Assembly (NCBI GenBank): GCA_028820655.1 | Contig: JAPPIK010000061.1 | Location: 50,337-114,336 of the forward strand | DNA: 64,000 nt | Origin: Candidatus Poribacteria bacterium | Lineage (GTDB): Bacteria > Poribacteria > WGA-4E > JAJDTR01 | Reading direction: 5' to 3' | In this document: positions 52,098-60,943 of the stretch, in pieces | Position numbering within the stretch: the first letter of the stretch is position 1 | How the letters are laid out: every line of letters starts with the position of its first letter | The notes under the pieces: generated by a model | Told to the model about the DNA's origin: nothing | Seen by the model: the letters and a program-made list of their open reading frames with translations, nothing else | Database searches by the model: none | Translations under genes and position numbers: made by a program

Positions 52098-55000
52098 ATG
52101 ACGGGACTGACTTCACTGACAATTTTGAACCTATTCGGTGCCATTGCCTTTGCACAGACGCCGCAGCCTATTGATCCGATGGAACAGGAGGTTACCCAAG
52201 GCGCGTTGCGGGTCAAAACCGAAGATGAGATTATGGAATGTCCGTTGAAGCACACAGATGTCAAGGCGAATATCTCCGGGTTCATCGCGCGCGTGACCGT
52301 GACTCAAACGTTTCACAATCCCTTTGACGAAAAAATCGAAGCGGTTTATGTGTTCCCGCTGCCGCATACCGCCGCCGTGGACGACATGACTATGGTTATC
52401 GGCGAGCGTCGAATTCTCGGACTGATAAAGCGCCGGGATGAGGCGCGCGCCGTCTATGAACAAGCAATCGAACAAGGAGCCACGGCAAGTCTGCTTGAGC
52501 AGGAGCGCCCCAACATCTTTACCCAGTCTGTCGGTAACATCAAACCGGGGGAGGAGATCCTCATCGAGATTTCCTATGTCGATGTTCTCAGCTACGACAT
52601 GGGCACCTATGAATTTCACTTCCCGATGGTGGTCGGCCCCCGCTATATACCGGGCACTCCGACTTCCAAGAAACCGGATCTTCCGAAAGAACTCGAAGGG
52701 AAAGTTGGCGAAGTAGAGGACCCTGAGGTAGAAGAGCCAATGGAAGGGAATGACCCGTCGGGCACAGGCTGGTCCCCCGACACGACACGTGTGCCGGATG
52801 CCTCGCGAATCACACCGCAAGTGCTCAAGCCGGGCTATCGCACGGGGCACGATATCAGCCTTTCGGTGTCACTTGAAGCGGGGGTGCCGGTCAAGGACAT
52901 CAAGATTGTTAATCATACAGCAATCCTTGAGCGGATTGGAGCCGCGAGCGCGGTAGCGCAAATCTCGACCGAAGATCCAATTCCAAACAAGGATTTTGTG
53001 ATGAAATATGCTGTCGTCGGTGAAAAGCCGGAGATGGCAGTTTTGGCGCACTCCAAAGGACCTGAACAAGGCTATTTTATGCTCATGATTCAGCCGAAAC
53101 TCGACGCAGAACTCGCCAAAGCCCCGCCGCGTGAGGTTGTTTTTCTCGTTGACATTTCCGGTTCTATGAGCGATGAGCCGATGGAAAAAGTGAAAGAGGC
53201 GATGCGCCACTTTTTCCGTCTAAGCAAGCCGAATGACTCTATTCAAGTCATTACGTTCTTCAACCACGCCGAGAAGCTGTTTGAGAGACCGGTGCCGGCG
53301 ACGCAAGAAAATGTCAGCCGCGCCCTGAATTTCATACAACAGATTCGAGGCGGCGGCGGAACGGAGATGCTCAAGGGAATCAAATTGGTGCTCAACGAGC
53401 CGGTAGACCGGGAACGGGTGCGTATTGTGGTGATGCTCACGGATGGCTACATCGGCAACGAAGCTGAGATTATTGCAGAGGTCGGCAAGCGAGCCGGAGA
53501 CCAGATTCGTTTTTGGGCAATCGGTATCGGTTCGTCGCCAAACCGCTTTCTGATTGACGGTGTGGCGAAACAGGGTGGCGGAATGTCCGGAGTCATTGAA
53601 CTCAACACCGATCCGAGAGAGTTGGTGTCGCAGATTGTCGAACGGATTCATCGGGCGCAACTCGCGAAAATTCAGATCGACTGGAATGAACTATCCGTCA
53701 ACGAAATCTTTCCTCGTCGAATCCCCGAGCTGTGGGCAGGCGGACCGGTCATCGTGTTTGGACGATACGCGGATGGCGGGAAGTCACGGATCAAGTTGAC
53801 CGGCGTTGCGGAGGGGAAACCGCTCTCCTATTCACTGGACGTGACGCTCCCGCGTGATCAACCAAAACACGGCGTTCTCTCCAAGATGTGGGCGCGGAAG
53901 AAGATCGAGGACATCTCGGCACAGATGTACTATTCCGATACCCCTGAAGTGGTTGAGGAAATCACGCAGGTGGCACTTGCCTATCGTCTGATGAGCCAGT
54001 ACACGAGTTTTGTCGCCGTGGATGAGAGCGAAGTACAACTCGCGAGTCGGAAGGCGAAACCGCCTCGACAAGTGCTTGTGCCGGTGCCGTTACCGGTCGG
54101 CGTCGAGTTTGATGGCATCTTTGGTGGAAATGTCGCACTTGAAGAGGAGGCGAGCGCTACATACATGCGATCACCTAACCTGGGGAGCATGGCTTATTCA
54201 TATTCACCTGCTCCCGCAAAGGCTTCGAGTGGCGGGAGAGCGCTACGGCTGAATTATTCCTCACAATACGGTCCGCGAACAGTGACGAGGCCGAGTGTTG
54301 CGCGGCAACCAATGTCATCTTCTGCTTCCTTTTCGGCTACACCCACAAGAAAGGAGCCATTGAAAGCTGCTATGAGACCGCCAGTCATAAGTGAAACCAG
54401 CGCTCCCGGGGAAATTACTCGAATGCATCGGGTTGCCGCCGGGGATGAACTGGCACTACGCTTAGGAGAACATCGAGATTTGGAACGCGCCCGGTTCGAT
54501 CAGTGGTCGATGGAGCGACGCGAAGATGCACAAAATGCATTGAAAGAGGCAAAAGAGCTGCAGAAACAGGGTGAATTCGAAGCAGCGCGACTTCGGTATC
54601 AGCACGTGTTGGGGCTACAAGCTGACATGTACGACGTCGATGACTCTCTGATTCAAGCAATTTTCGACATAACGGAGGAGATCGGTAAAAGATGCGCTGA
54701 AGCTTACCCGCGTTTAAACCGAAAACTTGATCTAGTTATTCGGAATCAATCGCTTGATGATGCTATTCGCACCGTCGTCGAAGCGGGCGAGTTCCAACTT
54801 AAACTCGTTCATGGTAGCTTGGAAGATGCCGCCGAATTACTGAATCTCCATGAACTTCGGGTGACGTATCTTGACTTGCGCTATGCCACGATGATCCAAG
54901 CGCTTGATTGGCTTCTTGCGCCGTACCATCTAACGTGGCAAATGAAAGACGAGGGCACAATTTCTGTCGGAGCATCGCGGCGTCTGCCAGCGCCTTCTGC

Positions 55001-56054
55001 GTGGGGATACGCTGTCGCTGACCTTGTAACACCTTCAGAGGGGGAGATTGACAATTCCAATTCGGAAGTTGACATCGAAAATGCACTGACAGATTTCCTT
55101 AGAGGAGTCAGAATCATCATTAACCAGGAGGAAGATTCCGGGTTCAAACCCGGTTCGGCGGTGTTGATTGATGCGGGGCGATTGCTCGTCTACGGGGAGT
55201 CGGACATCCACGCGCAAGTGACGGCTTTTCTCGAAGCATTGCGCGACGACAAACTCGATATCGTGAAGGTCGCTGGCCGAGACCTATCAGGCGAAGAGCG
55301 CGCAACGCTGAACGCCTTGCAGAAACTGACGGTAAAACGGTGGAAAATGCGTGCCAAAGCACGTGAAGACGCGGCGGCGGAGGTGTTGCGCGGATACGTC
55401 GAAAGAGACCTGCGTGAGGCACCTTGGCAGCTTTTGGCGGATGCGGTTCGGGGCAGTGTTAATCTTGAAGCCCTCACTACGCTTCAAGCGGCGTGGGACA
55501 GTACGCAGATTAGAGGGATGAATTCGCTGCTTGTGACGCGCGCCGCTTGGTGCATCGGCATGGCAGCGCGAACCGTTCCCGATGCTGACGAACTTACCAT
55601 CCTTGCCGAGAAATCCCTCTCAACGGTAAATGCGATAAATGTACTGAAGCCTAAAGATCACGGCGGTTTCGCCCATCTCACCGCTCTATATGCCGTGTTA
55701 CTTCATCAGAGTGGGGACGCGCTAGACAGTCAGGTCGACGATGCGATTAAGTCGCTATTGAAGGTGGACGAAAACTCCACGGACCGGAACATACGTCTCA
55801 TAGCCCAAAGTTGGCTTTCACCCTCCACTGAAACCGATGCTTCTCTAATCGAGGCAATCTCGACGCATCAGATTGGCGGCGATGACAGCGTTCTCCTGAC
55901 TAGCTTGGTTGCAAAACGCCGGGGCGGTCAGTTGTGGCAAACCTTCCGTGAGGAATTGCCATCTCTCGTTAATGCACAGCCGTTGAATGGTCATGTCGTG
56001 GTGCTCGTCAATCGGCTGGAGGCATCGCCACTATTGGCGTTTAGGACGAAATAA
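52098..56054 (+). CDS. VIT and VWA domain protein with STN-like domain
   Basis: 1318 residues from ATG 52098 (AAGGTGGA seven bases upstream). A signal peptide ends near AIAFAQ. A VIT domain follows (~45-185: ISGFIARVTVTQTFHNPF, VYVFPLPHTAAVDDMTM). Then a VWA domain with an intact MIDAS, DISGS at 352-356 and TDG later (MLTDGYIGNEAEI). After a proline/serine-rich linker (~690-780) and a coiled stretch, residues ~875-970 resemble the STN short domain of secretins (RNQSLDDAIRTVVEAGEFQL). A helical C-terminal part ends the protein. Likely periplasmic or surface; role unknown. Closed by a terminator at 56134. Confidence 0.87.
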   Translation: MTGLTSLTILNLFGAIAFAQTPQPIDPMEQEVTQGALRVKTEDEIMECPLKHTDVKANISGFIARVTVTQTFHNPFDEKIEAVYVFPLPHTAAVDDMTMVIGERRILGLIKRRDEARAVYEQAIEQGATASLLEQERPNIFTQSVGNIKPGEEILIEISYVDVLSYDMGTYEFHFPMVVGPRYIPGTPTSKKPDLPKELEGKVGEVEDPEVEEPMEGNDPSGTGWSPDTTRVPDASRITPQVLKPGYRTGHDISLSVSLEAGVPVKDIKIVNHTAILERIGAASAVAQISTEDPIPNKDFVMKYAVVGEKPEMAVLAHSKGPEQGYFMLMIQPKLDAELAKAPPREVVFLVDISGSMSDEPMEKVKEAMRHFFRLSKPNDSIQVITFFNHAEKLFERPVPATQENVSRALNFIQQIRGGGGTEMLKGIKLVLNEPVDRERVRIVVMLTDGYIGNEAEIIAEVGKRAGDQIRFWAIGIGSSPNRFLIDGVAKQGGGMSGVIELNTDPRELVSQIVERIHRAQLAKIQIDWNELSVNEIFPRRIPELWAGGPVIVFGRYADGGKSRIKLTGVAEGKPLSYSLDVTLPRDQPKHGVLSKMWARKKIEDISAQMYYSDTPEVVEEITQVALAYRLMSQYTSFVAVDESEVQLASRKAKPPRQVLVPVPLPVGVEFDGIFGGNVALEEEASATYMRSPNLGSMAYSYSPAPAKASSGGRALRLNYSSQYGPRTVTRPSVARQPMSSSASFSATPTRKEPLKAAMRPPVISETSAPGEITRMHRVAAGDELALRLGEHRDLERARFDQWSMERREDAQNALKEAKELQKQGEFEAARLRYQHVLGLQADMYDVDDSLIQAIFDITEEIGKRCAEAYPRLNRKLDLVIRNQSLDDAIRTVVEAGEFQLKLVHGSLEDAAELLNLHELRVTYLDLRYATMIQALDWLLAPYHLTWQMKDEGTISVGASRRLPAPSAWGYAVADLVTPSEGEIDNSNSEVDIENALTDFLRGVRIIINQEEDSGFKPGSAVLIDAGRLLVYGESDIHAQVTAFLEALRDDKLDIVKVAGRDLSGEERATLNALQKLTVKRWKMRAKAREDAAAEVLRGYVERDLREAPWQLLADAVRGSVNLEALTTLQAAWDSTQIRGMNSLLVTRAAWCIGMAARTVPDADELTILAEKSLSTVNAINVLKPKDHGGFAHLTALYAVLLHQSGDALDSQVDDAIKSLLKVDENSTDRNIRLIAQSWLSPSTETDASLIEAISTHQIGGDDSVLLTSLVAKRRGGQLWQTFREELPSLVNAQPLNGHVVVLVNRLEASPLLAFRTK

Positions 56055-56133
56055 CCACGAATTTGCTCGATAGTATTACCTTCGCCTGAATTTGGGTGTG
56101 CTAACGCGAGAAATGGAATGAGAGTGTCAAGAG

Positions 56134-56166
56134 AGCCCTGTAGGATCAATTCAACAGGGCTTTTTC
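56134..56166 (+). terminator. Rho-independent terminator
   Basis: AGCCCTGT, a 12-base loop, ACAGGGCT and TTTTTC, 80 bases after the VIT/VWA stop codon. Confidence 0.8.
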
Positions 56167-56227
56167 TATTTTGAGATTTCTGCAGCTATCCGATAGTCTC
56201 GTTATCGCACAAGTCTCGGTGAAAACC

Positions 56228-56586
56228 TTAAATATGTGCACCATGAAGCAACGGGGACATGGTGGGTTCATGGACCGTTGATGGCGTATCAAAGTCCGGG
56301 AACAACCAGAGCTGGTCGCCCTCTGCCTCAGGGGGTTCAATGGACGGTTCGTCGAACGGTGTCGCCGGGTTCGTCCAGAGTTCCATCCCCTGCCCGCTCG
56401 GATAAAACGTACGGCTGCAGGGTCAAGTAACTCGGGCCATCCTTGGTACGCCCGGAGAAACGTCTCGGCAGTCATGTCCTCGGCGTCCGTCGGGTTTCCC
56501 AGTAGACGGAGAATAAACCGGTAAATGGCGTCAACATGCAACTCATGCGCTTCGATAAATGACACACCCACAAGTGATACACCTCG
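56228..56586 (-). pseudogene. ECF sigma factor remnant (region 2) with frame disruption
   Basis: On the minus strand, positions 56562-56427 encode IEAHELHVDAIYRFILRLLG and DAEDMTAETFLRAYQGWPEL, a clear ECF sigma region 2 (core-binding helix). After ...LLDPAAV the frame no longer looks sigma-like and region 4 is absent. A +1 frame from the same place stays open to TAA at 56228 and encodes an acidic, proline-rich stretch (MELWTNPATPFDEPSIEPPE) of better protein character. This suggests one frameshift within a short or degraded gene. A GTG in the run before IEAHE could be the start. The 235-residue frame 56146-56853 is mostly non-coding around this core. Confidence 0.6.
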
Positions 56587-56927
56587 TTGGCTTCGCGTTC
56601 TCTGGGTTATATGACGAAATAGTCGGGACAAGGCACCGGAAATTCCACATAAATCAATTCCCCAATAACGATCACATTTGGTTTTGGAGTATACGAGGGC
56701 ATATTCGTTTTGCAACGGGCGTGTAATGACAGGAGAAAAATTGGCGCTTTGGATCATCGCCGCTTTTGGATGAGTTTCACCTGTCGCCCTCCGGGGCTTT
56801 AGTGAGGATCCCTCGCCATTACTATACACCCGCCGCGCCGCTGGCGCTTTCAAAAACGGTCAAGCCACTTTTCGCCCCTGTCCGGACAGTCATTGATTAT
56901 CTGTTTGCACTAAATTGGGGAAATCTG

Positions 56928-56963
56928 TTGATTGACTCATGTAGATGCGATATACTGTCTACA
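56928..56963 (+). promoter_or_regulatory. Promoter with overlapping inverted repeat, upstream of the sugar isomerase gene
   Basis: TTGATT (56928-56933), a 17-base spacer and TATACT (56951-56956), 44 bases before ATG 57001. TGTAGA (56940-56945) and TCTACA (56958-56963) form an inverted repeat that brackets the -10, a plausible operator. Confidence 0.5.
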
Positions 56964-57000
56964 CGCGATTTCTGATGAACGTTCGAGGTGAATTGTTATC

Positions 57001-57810
57001 ATGATGAAATTAGGGACGATGTCTCTGAATCTCAGGAATGTTACCGCTACTGAATTTGCGCGGATTGTATATGAACTCGGCTTTGATGTCATCGAACTGC
57101 ATACAAGCGCTTTTGAATCAACAGATGTCGGATATCTTCGCGAACTGAAAACGGGGCTAATGAAAAAAGGGCTGCCGCTCGGCTATATCGGGATTAGCAA
57201 CGATTTTGGGCGTCCGGTCGATGAACATCCGGAGCAGATTGCGTTAATCAAAAAGTGGATCGATGTCGCTGATTTCATGAGTTGCCCGCTCGTACGAGTC
57301 TTCGGCGCCTATATACCTGAAGGCTGCGAAGATGAAGAAACTCTCTGGTCACCGATGATTGCCGGCTTCCAAGAGGTCGCCGACTATGGTTACGAAAAGG
57401 GCATCTTCGTCGGTTTGCAAAATCACAATCACAACAATGTAACCCGTACCGGTGATGATTTGCTGCGTGCCCTTCGAGAAACCGATCGTCCCTTTTTTTC
57501 CCACGTCCTAGACACGGGACAATACGCTGGATCGCCCGGCGCGAGCGGTCATCGGGGTTCATCTCATCCCGATTACGATTGCTATGAGAGTATTGCGAAA
57601 ACGGCGCCCTACGCCGTGTATGTGCGCACGAAGTTTTATCGCATCGACAGCGGCGTCGAGGAATGGCTCGATTATCCGCGGATTATTGACATTTTCGTCG
57701 AGGTCGGTTACAATGGAACCCTCTCCGTCGTATACGAAGGGGAGTCCGACGCCATTAATTCTATGGAAAAAGCGGCGAAGCATTTACGGACCATAATTAA
57801 TGGTTTCTAG
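57001..57810 (+). CDS. Sugar phosphate isomerase/epimerase family (xylose isomerase-like TIM barrel)
   Basis: 269 residues. IVYELGFDVIELHTSAFEST near the start, then VRVFGAYIPEG, GLQNHNHNNV (metal-side histidines) and LSVVYEGESDAINSMEKA near the end follow the AP endonuclease-2 fold of these isomerases. Length is typical. GAGGTGAATTG lies nine bases before ATG 57001. It is a single gene with its own promoter; the substrate is unknown but a sugar or inositol derivative is likely. Confidence 0.87.
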   Translation: MMKLGTMSLNLRNVTATEFARIVYELGFDVIELHTSAFESTDVGYLRELKTGLMKKGLPLGYIGISNDFGRPVDEHPEQIALIKKWIDVADFMSCPLVRVFGAYIPEGCEDEETLWSPMIAGFQEVADYGYEKGIFVGLQNHNHNNVTRTGDDLLRALRETDRPFFSHVLDTGQYAGSPGASGHRGSSHPDYDCYESIAKTAPYAVYVRTKFYRIDSGVEEWLDYPRIIDIFVEVGYNGTLSVVYEGESDAINSMEKAAKHLRTIINGF

Positions 57811-58529
57811 CTGAGATTACACCGCATATTCCCAAGCATATAAACACGGTACGGACCGTCGAATTACGAGAACGTTGGGCAAGTGAAAGCGCTCGAATCG
57901 TGCAGGATAAAACCTGGTTTACCATTGACGGCACATTAGAGCCTATTGACTTCTCCGGTCCGAGTTTTTTCCGGTTTCCGCTAGACCTAGCATAGCTTGT
58001 CGTGAACCGTTATTCCAATCCCGGAGACTGGGTACTCGACCCATTCTGTGGGTTTGGGACTACCTTGGTGGCTGCGCAAAATCTTGGGCGTCAAGCAATT
58101 GGGTTCGAGAAGAACCCGCAACGTGGTGTTTTTGCCGGCAGACAGGTGGTGCCTCCAAGCCGTGTTCTCATCAAAGACTGTCGTAGCATCTCGGAACACA
58201 AGTTACCTCGTATCGATCTCACCGTCACAAGTCCGCCTTATTTGAGTCTTCGCGAGGACGTGACCGAACAACCCGTACAAGAGTATGTGAACGACCTTGT
58301 CAATATCTTTGAAGCAATCCGCAGAACGATGAGACCTCGAAGCAGGGCTGTTATCGAATTGTCCAACGCACGCCAGGAGGATGGCTTTCGGCCGACGTTG
58401 TGGGAAGCGGGACGAGCACTTTCTGAACTCTTCTGCCTTGAAGATGAGTTGGTGAGATGCAACACAGGGGAAGAGTTTGCCGCGCCCGGCTACGATCATT
58501 CTACATTGCTCGTATTTCGGATTGACTAA
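57811..58529 (+). pseudogene. DNA methyltransferase, 5'-truncated and interrupted by TAG
   Basis: An open frame directly behind the isomerase gene reads HINTVRTVELRERWASESAR, TWFTIDGTLEPIDFSGPSFF and RFPLDLA, meets TAG at 57993-57995, and continues [20 protein letters not shown] with FGTTLVAAQ (motif I, SAM binding) and [11 protein letters not shown] (motif IV, catalytic SPPY). Both halves are colinear with beta-class N4/N6 methyltransferases, so a single nonsense codon splits the gene. No start codon with a ribosome-binding site precedes the first half, so its 5' end is also missing. A 175-residue product from GTG 58002 is possible but would lack the N-terminal part. Confidence 0.75.
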
Positions 58530-58710
58530 TTGGGTCTGTTTGCGTCGACCGGTACTGTTAGTCGGATTGTCACAATCACGCCGAGAAATAGATCCAATAT
58601 ATTGGCAAGTATCCCGAACACCGAGGTTTTGTGCCTAAGTAAACGAGTCATAATTGAAAAGGGAGAGACGCGGTCGAGTTTCCAAGTCTGAATCATAAGG
58701 TCCCGACTGC

Positions 58711-59670
58711 ATGATTTATATGAAGCTACTCATTATCAGTTCATGGAACGAAGATCAATTAGACGAGATCAAGAAGACGTTTCCCCAAGTACAATTCGTC
58801 GCCACTGGTGACCCGGATGAAATTCTGCGCGAGATTTGCGATGCCGAGATCGTGTTTGGGGGAATCACACGGGAGGCATTTCTGGCGGCAAAACGGCTTA
58901 AGTGGATTCAAAATACGGGCGCCGGAGTAGACAGGTTGGCGCCGATTGCAGAACTCGCAGAAAGCGACGTGATTGTCACGAACACCCGCGGCGCCCATGC
59001 CGCGACAATCGCCGAGCACACGTTCGGTTTGCTGATCAGTCTGACCCGCAATCTGCCGCAGTGTTTCCAAGCACAGCAAGACCACAACTGGCATGTACGA
59101 TTTGACAAGCCTATGGTAGGATTAACCGGCTTAACCCTCGGAATGGTCGGACTGGGCAACATCGGGCGTGCAATTGCCAAGCGGGGTCACGCTTTTGATA
59201 TGAACGTCATTGCGATTGACGCACATGAGGTGGCTAAACCCGATTATGTGGCGGAACTGAGGTTATCGGATGGATTGGATGACCTGTTGCGGCAATCCGA
59301 TGTTGTAGCGGTAGCGACACCTCGAACACCGCAAACGAAGGGAATGCTCGGAGAACAGCAACTAGGACTCATGAAACCTTCAAGCTACTTGCTGGTCGTG
59401 TCGCGGGGTGGAATCGTAGATGAGGACGCATTGGCACGCATGCTGAACGAGGGGCGTCTCGCCGGCGCCGGATTGGATGTGACCGCCACAGAACCGTTGC
59501 CGGAAGACAACCCGCTATGGGATGCCCCGAACCTGCTAATAACGCCGCACTGTTCCGGGGGATCCGCCTTTACCTCCGCTAACGTTATGGCTATTTTTCA
59601 AGAGAATTTGTGCCGCTATCTTGCCGGGGAACCACTCACGAATCTGGTCGATTTGAAATTGGGATACTAA
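58711..59670 (+). CDS. D-2-hydroxyacid dehydrogenase family protein
   Basis: 319 residues. NAD-binding motif GMVGLGNIGRAIAKRG (GxGxxG at 147-152) and the catalytic residues in VVSRGGIVDE (R), ATEPLPEDNPL (E) and ITPHCSGGS (H). ATIAEHTFGLLISLTRNL is the typical linker helix. Length is normal. It converts a 2-keto acid and a D-2-hydroxy acid with NAD(P)H. A second possible start is ATG 58720. It appears to be transcribed alone. Confidence 0.9.
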   Translation: MIYMKLLIISSWNEDQLDEIKKTFPQVQFVATGDPDEILREICDAEIVFGGITREAFLAAKRLKWIQNTGAGVDRLAPIAELAESDVIVTNTRGAHAATIAEHTFGLLISLTRNLPQCFQAQQDHNWHVRFDKPMVGLTGLTLGMVGLGNIGRAIAKRGHAFDMNVIAIDAHEVAKPDYVAELRLSDGLDDLLRQSDVVAVATPRTPQTKGMLGEQQLGLMKPSSYLLVVSRGGIVDEDALARMLNEGRLAGAGLDVTATEPLPEDNPLWDAPNLLITPHCSGGSAFTSANVMAIFQENLCRYLAGEPLTNLVDLKLGY

Positions 59671-60030
59671 CTCGTCAACGTTGAGACATTGATGTCCCTT
59701 TGTTCCGAAAAATTAGGGGCGATCATATTTGCAAAAATTTCGTATTCAAACAATTTGCTATCTTGACGAGAGGACCTGTGTAATTCAAATTGTAGGGAGT
59801 AATGATTGTTATTCCCTACAGCAATCCTGTGACATGAGACCTTCGTAAAATACGATTATTTCTTTTTTTTTGGCAGACCCATCTATGTAGTTACCGTTGC
59901 CTAAGCCGTTACCCATGCTTGGTCGGATGCCGTGGCATCACCGAGGCGGTTCCAACAATGTACAACAACAAAGACACTCATATCACTCATTTATTCAAGC
60001 GTCTAGGTTATTGAATTCATACTTGGAAGG
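59671..60030. other. 360-bp gene-free region
   Basis: No gene is seen. It holds a hairpin TGTAGGGA...TCCCTACA (59791-59820) with a GTAG foot, a T-rich run near 59870 and a GATGCCGTGGCATC palindrome near 59926. Confidence 0.6.
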
Positions 60031-60039
60031 ATGATTATC

Positions 60040-60372
60040 GTGTTAAGAAAATCAATGAAGATTCGCGAAAACGCCGAAATCACCGTCATCGATGTCACCG
60101 AAGACCTTGGAAATCATGTGGCTGTAGAACTCAAACAAACGCTCGAGGCTCAAAACGCCTTGAAGATTGTCATGAATCTCAGCGAGGTGAAACATATCAG
60201 CAGCACGGCGATAGGCGCCCTGGTAGGCGTGGCAATGCGGCTCCGACGAAGAGGCGGCGATCTGAAGGTGTACGGCCTTCGAGACAATATAATGCGAGCT
60301 TTTGATTTGGTAGGTGCTTCAGGGATTGTCGAGATCTTTTCGACGGAAAGTAGTGCGGCTGCCGCGTTCTAG
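60040..60372 (+). CDS. STAS domain anti-sigma factor antagonist-like protein
   Basis: 110 residues from GTG 60040 (GGAAGG lies nine bases upstream; an ATG at 60031 is too close to it). ITVIDVTEDLGNHVAVELKQ, VMNLSEVKHISSTAIGALVG and RGGDLKVYGLRDNIMRAFDL are the standard STAS strands and helices. The phosphorylatable serine region is HISSTAIG. Members act in partner-switching cascades with serine kinases; no kinase or phosphatase gene is adjacent. Confidence 0.88.
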   Translation: MLRKSMKIRENAEITVIDVTEDLGNHVAVELKQTLEAQNALKIVMNLSEVKHISSTAIGALVGVAMRLRRRGGDLKVYGLRDNIMRAFDLVGASGIVEIFSTESSAAAAF

Positions 60373-60393
60373 TGTGATGAGGAGGGCATTTAT

Positions 60394-60415
60394 GTTGGGC
60401 AGTGCCCACCCTACA
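60394..60415 (-). repeat. REP-like palindrome, GTAG foot
   Basis: TTGGGC-AGT-GCCCA(C)C followed by CTACA; nearly the same as 33753-33774. Confidence 0.62.
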
Positions 60416-60486
60416 AACGGGTAGCACTTGTATTACCGACGTTTGGACGTGTCAAATGAATTTGGACGAAAGGAGACGACTCAACA

Positions 60487-60942
60487 TTGGAATCACTAAA
60501 GAAATCGGTTCAATCTGTCATCAACGACGGACGAATAGGTAGCCCGGTGTTCGTGCGTTGCATGTTGCAATCCCCTAACGCGGAAGAAGATACCGTTAGA
60601 GCTAGCGCTGCACTGGCTAATATTACGAATGCCTGGATGCCGTCATCACCCGAGCAGATCTATGCGCAACAGAGTCCGGATGGGACTCAGTCCACGATGA
60701 TGATAAAATACGCGGGTGGGCAGACGGCTCTGCTCAGCGTGAATCGCGTCGCAGCCAATCAGGAGGAATCCATAGACTTGGCTCTGGTCGGAAATAAAGG
60801 GGCAATTTATCACGAAACTCCGCGTGGACAGTATCGGTTGATGAGAGCCTCGATTCAACTTGATGACGAGGGCAATTTCTCTGATCTGATTGGTCAGGCG
60901 ATTGCGTCGGGAGAACCTGTAAACTTGAGGAGTGGGGAGTAA
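60487..60942 (+). CDS. Stand-alone C-terminal domain of a Gfo/Idh/MocA-type protein
   Basis: 151 residues from TTG 60487 (AAAGGAGA ten bases upstream). It begins KKSVQSVINDGRIGSPVFVR, exactly where the substrate-binding half of Gfo/Idh proteins starts, and continues with TMMIKYAGGQTALLSVNR and ALVGNKGAIYHETPRGQYRL. There is no NAD-binding domain. The full-length Gfo/Idh gene starts one base after its stop, so the two may form a hetero-oligomer. Alternatively it is a truncated paralogue. Confidence 0.6.
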   Translation: MESLKKSVQSVINDGRIGSPVFVRCMLQSPNAEEDTVRASAALANITNAWMPSSPEQIYAQQSPDGTQSTMMIKYAGGQTALLSVNRVAANQEESIDLALVGNKGAIYHETPRGQYRLMRASIQLDDEGNFSDLIGQAIASGEPVNLRSGE

Positions 60943-60943
60943 C

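Noticed and set aside
886..57995. TAG recoding, because two genes (HepT, methyltransferase) have single in-frame TAG codons
   Set aside because: TAG is the normal terminator of other genes here (for example at 4068, 4263 and 25916), HepT has a second lesion and the methyltransferase lacks its 5' end, so decay explains both better.
59791..59820. Hairpin TGTAGGGA...TCCCTACA as a terminator
   Set aside because: It is not followed by a T run and lies over 100 bases from the preceding gene; it may be another GTAG-type palindrome.
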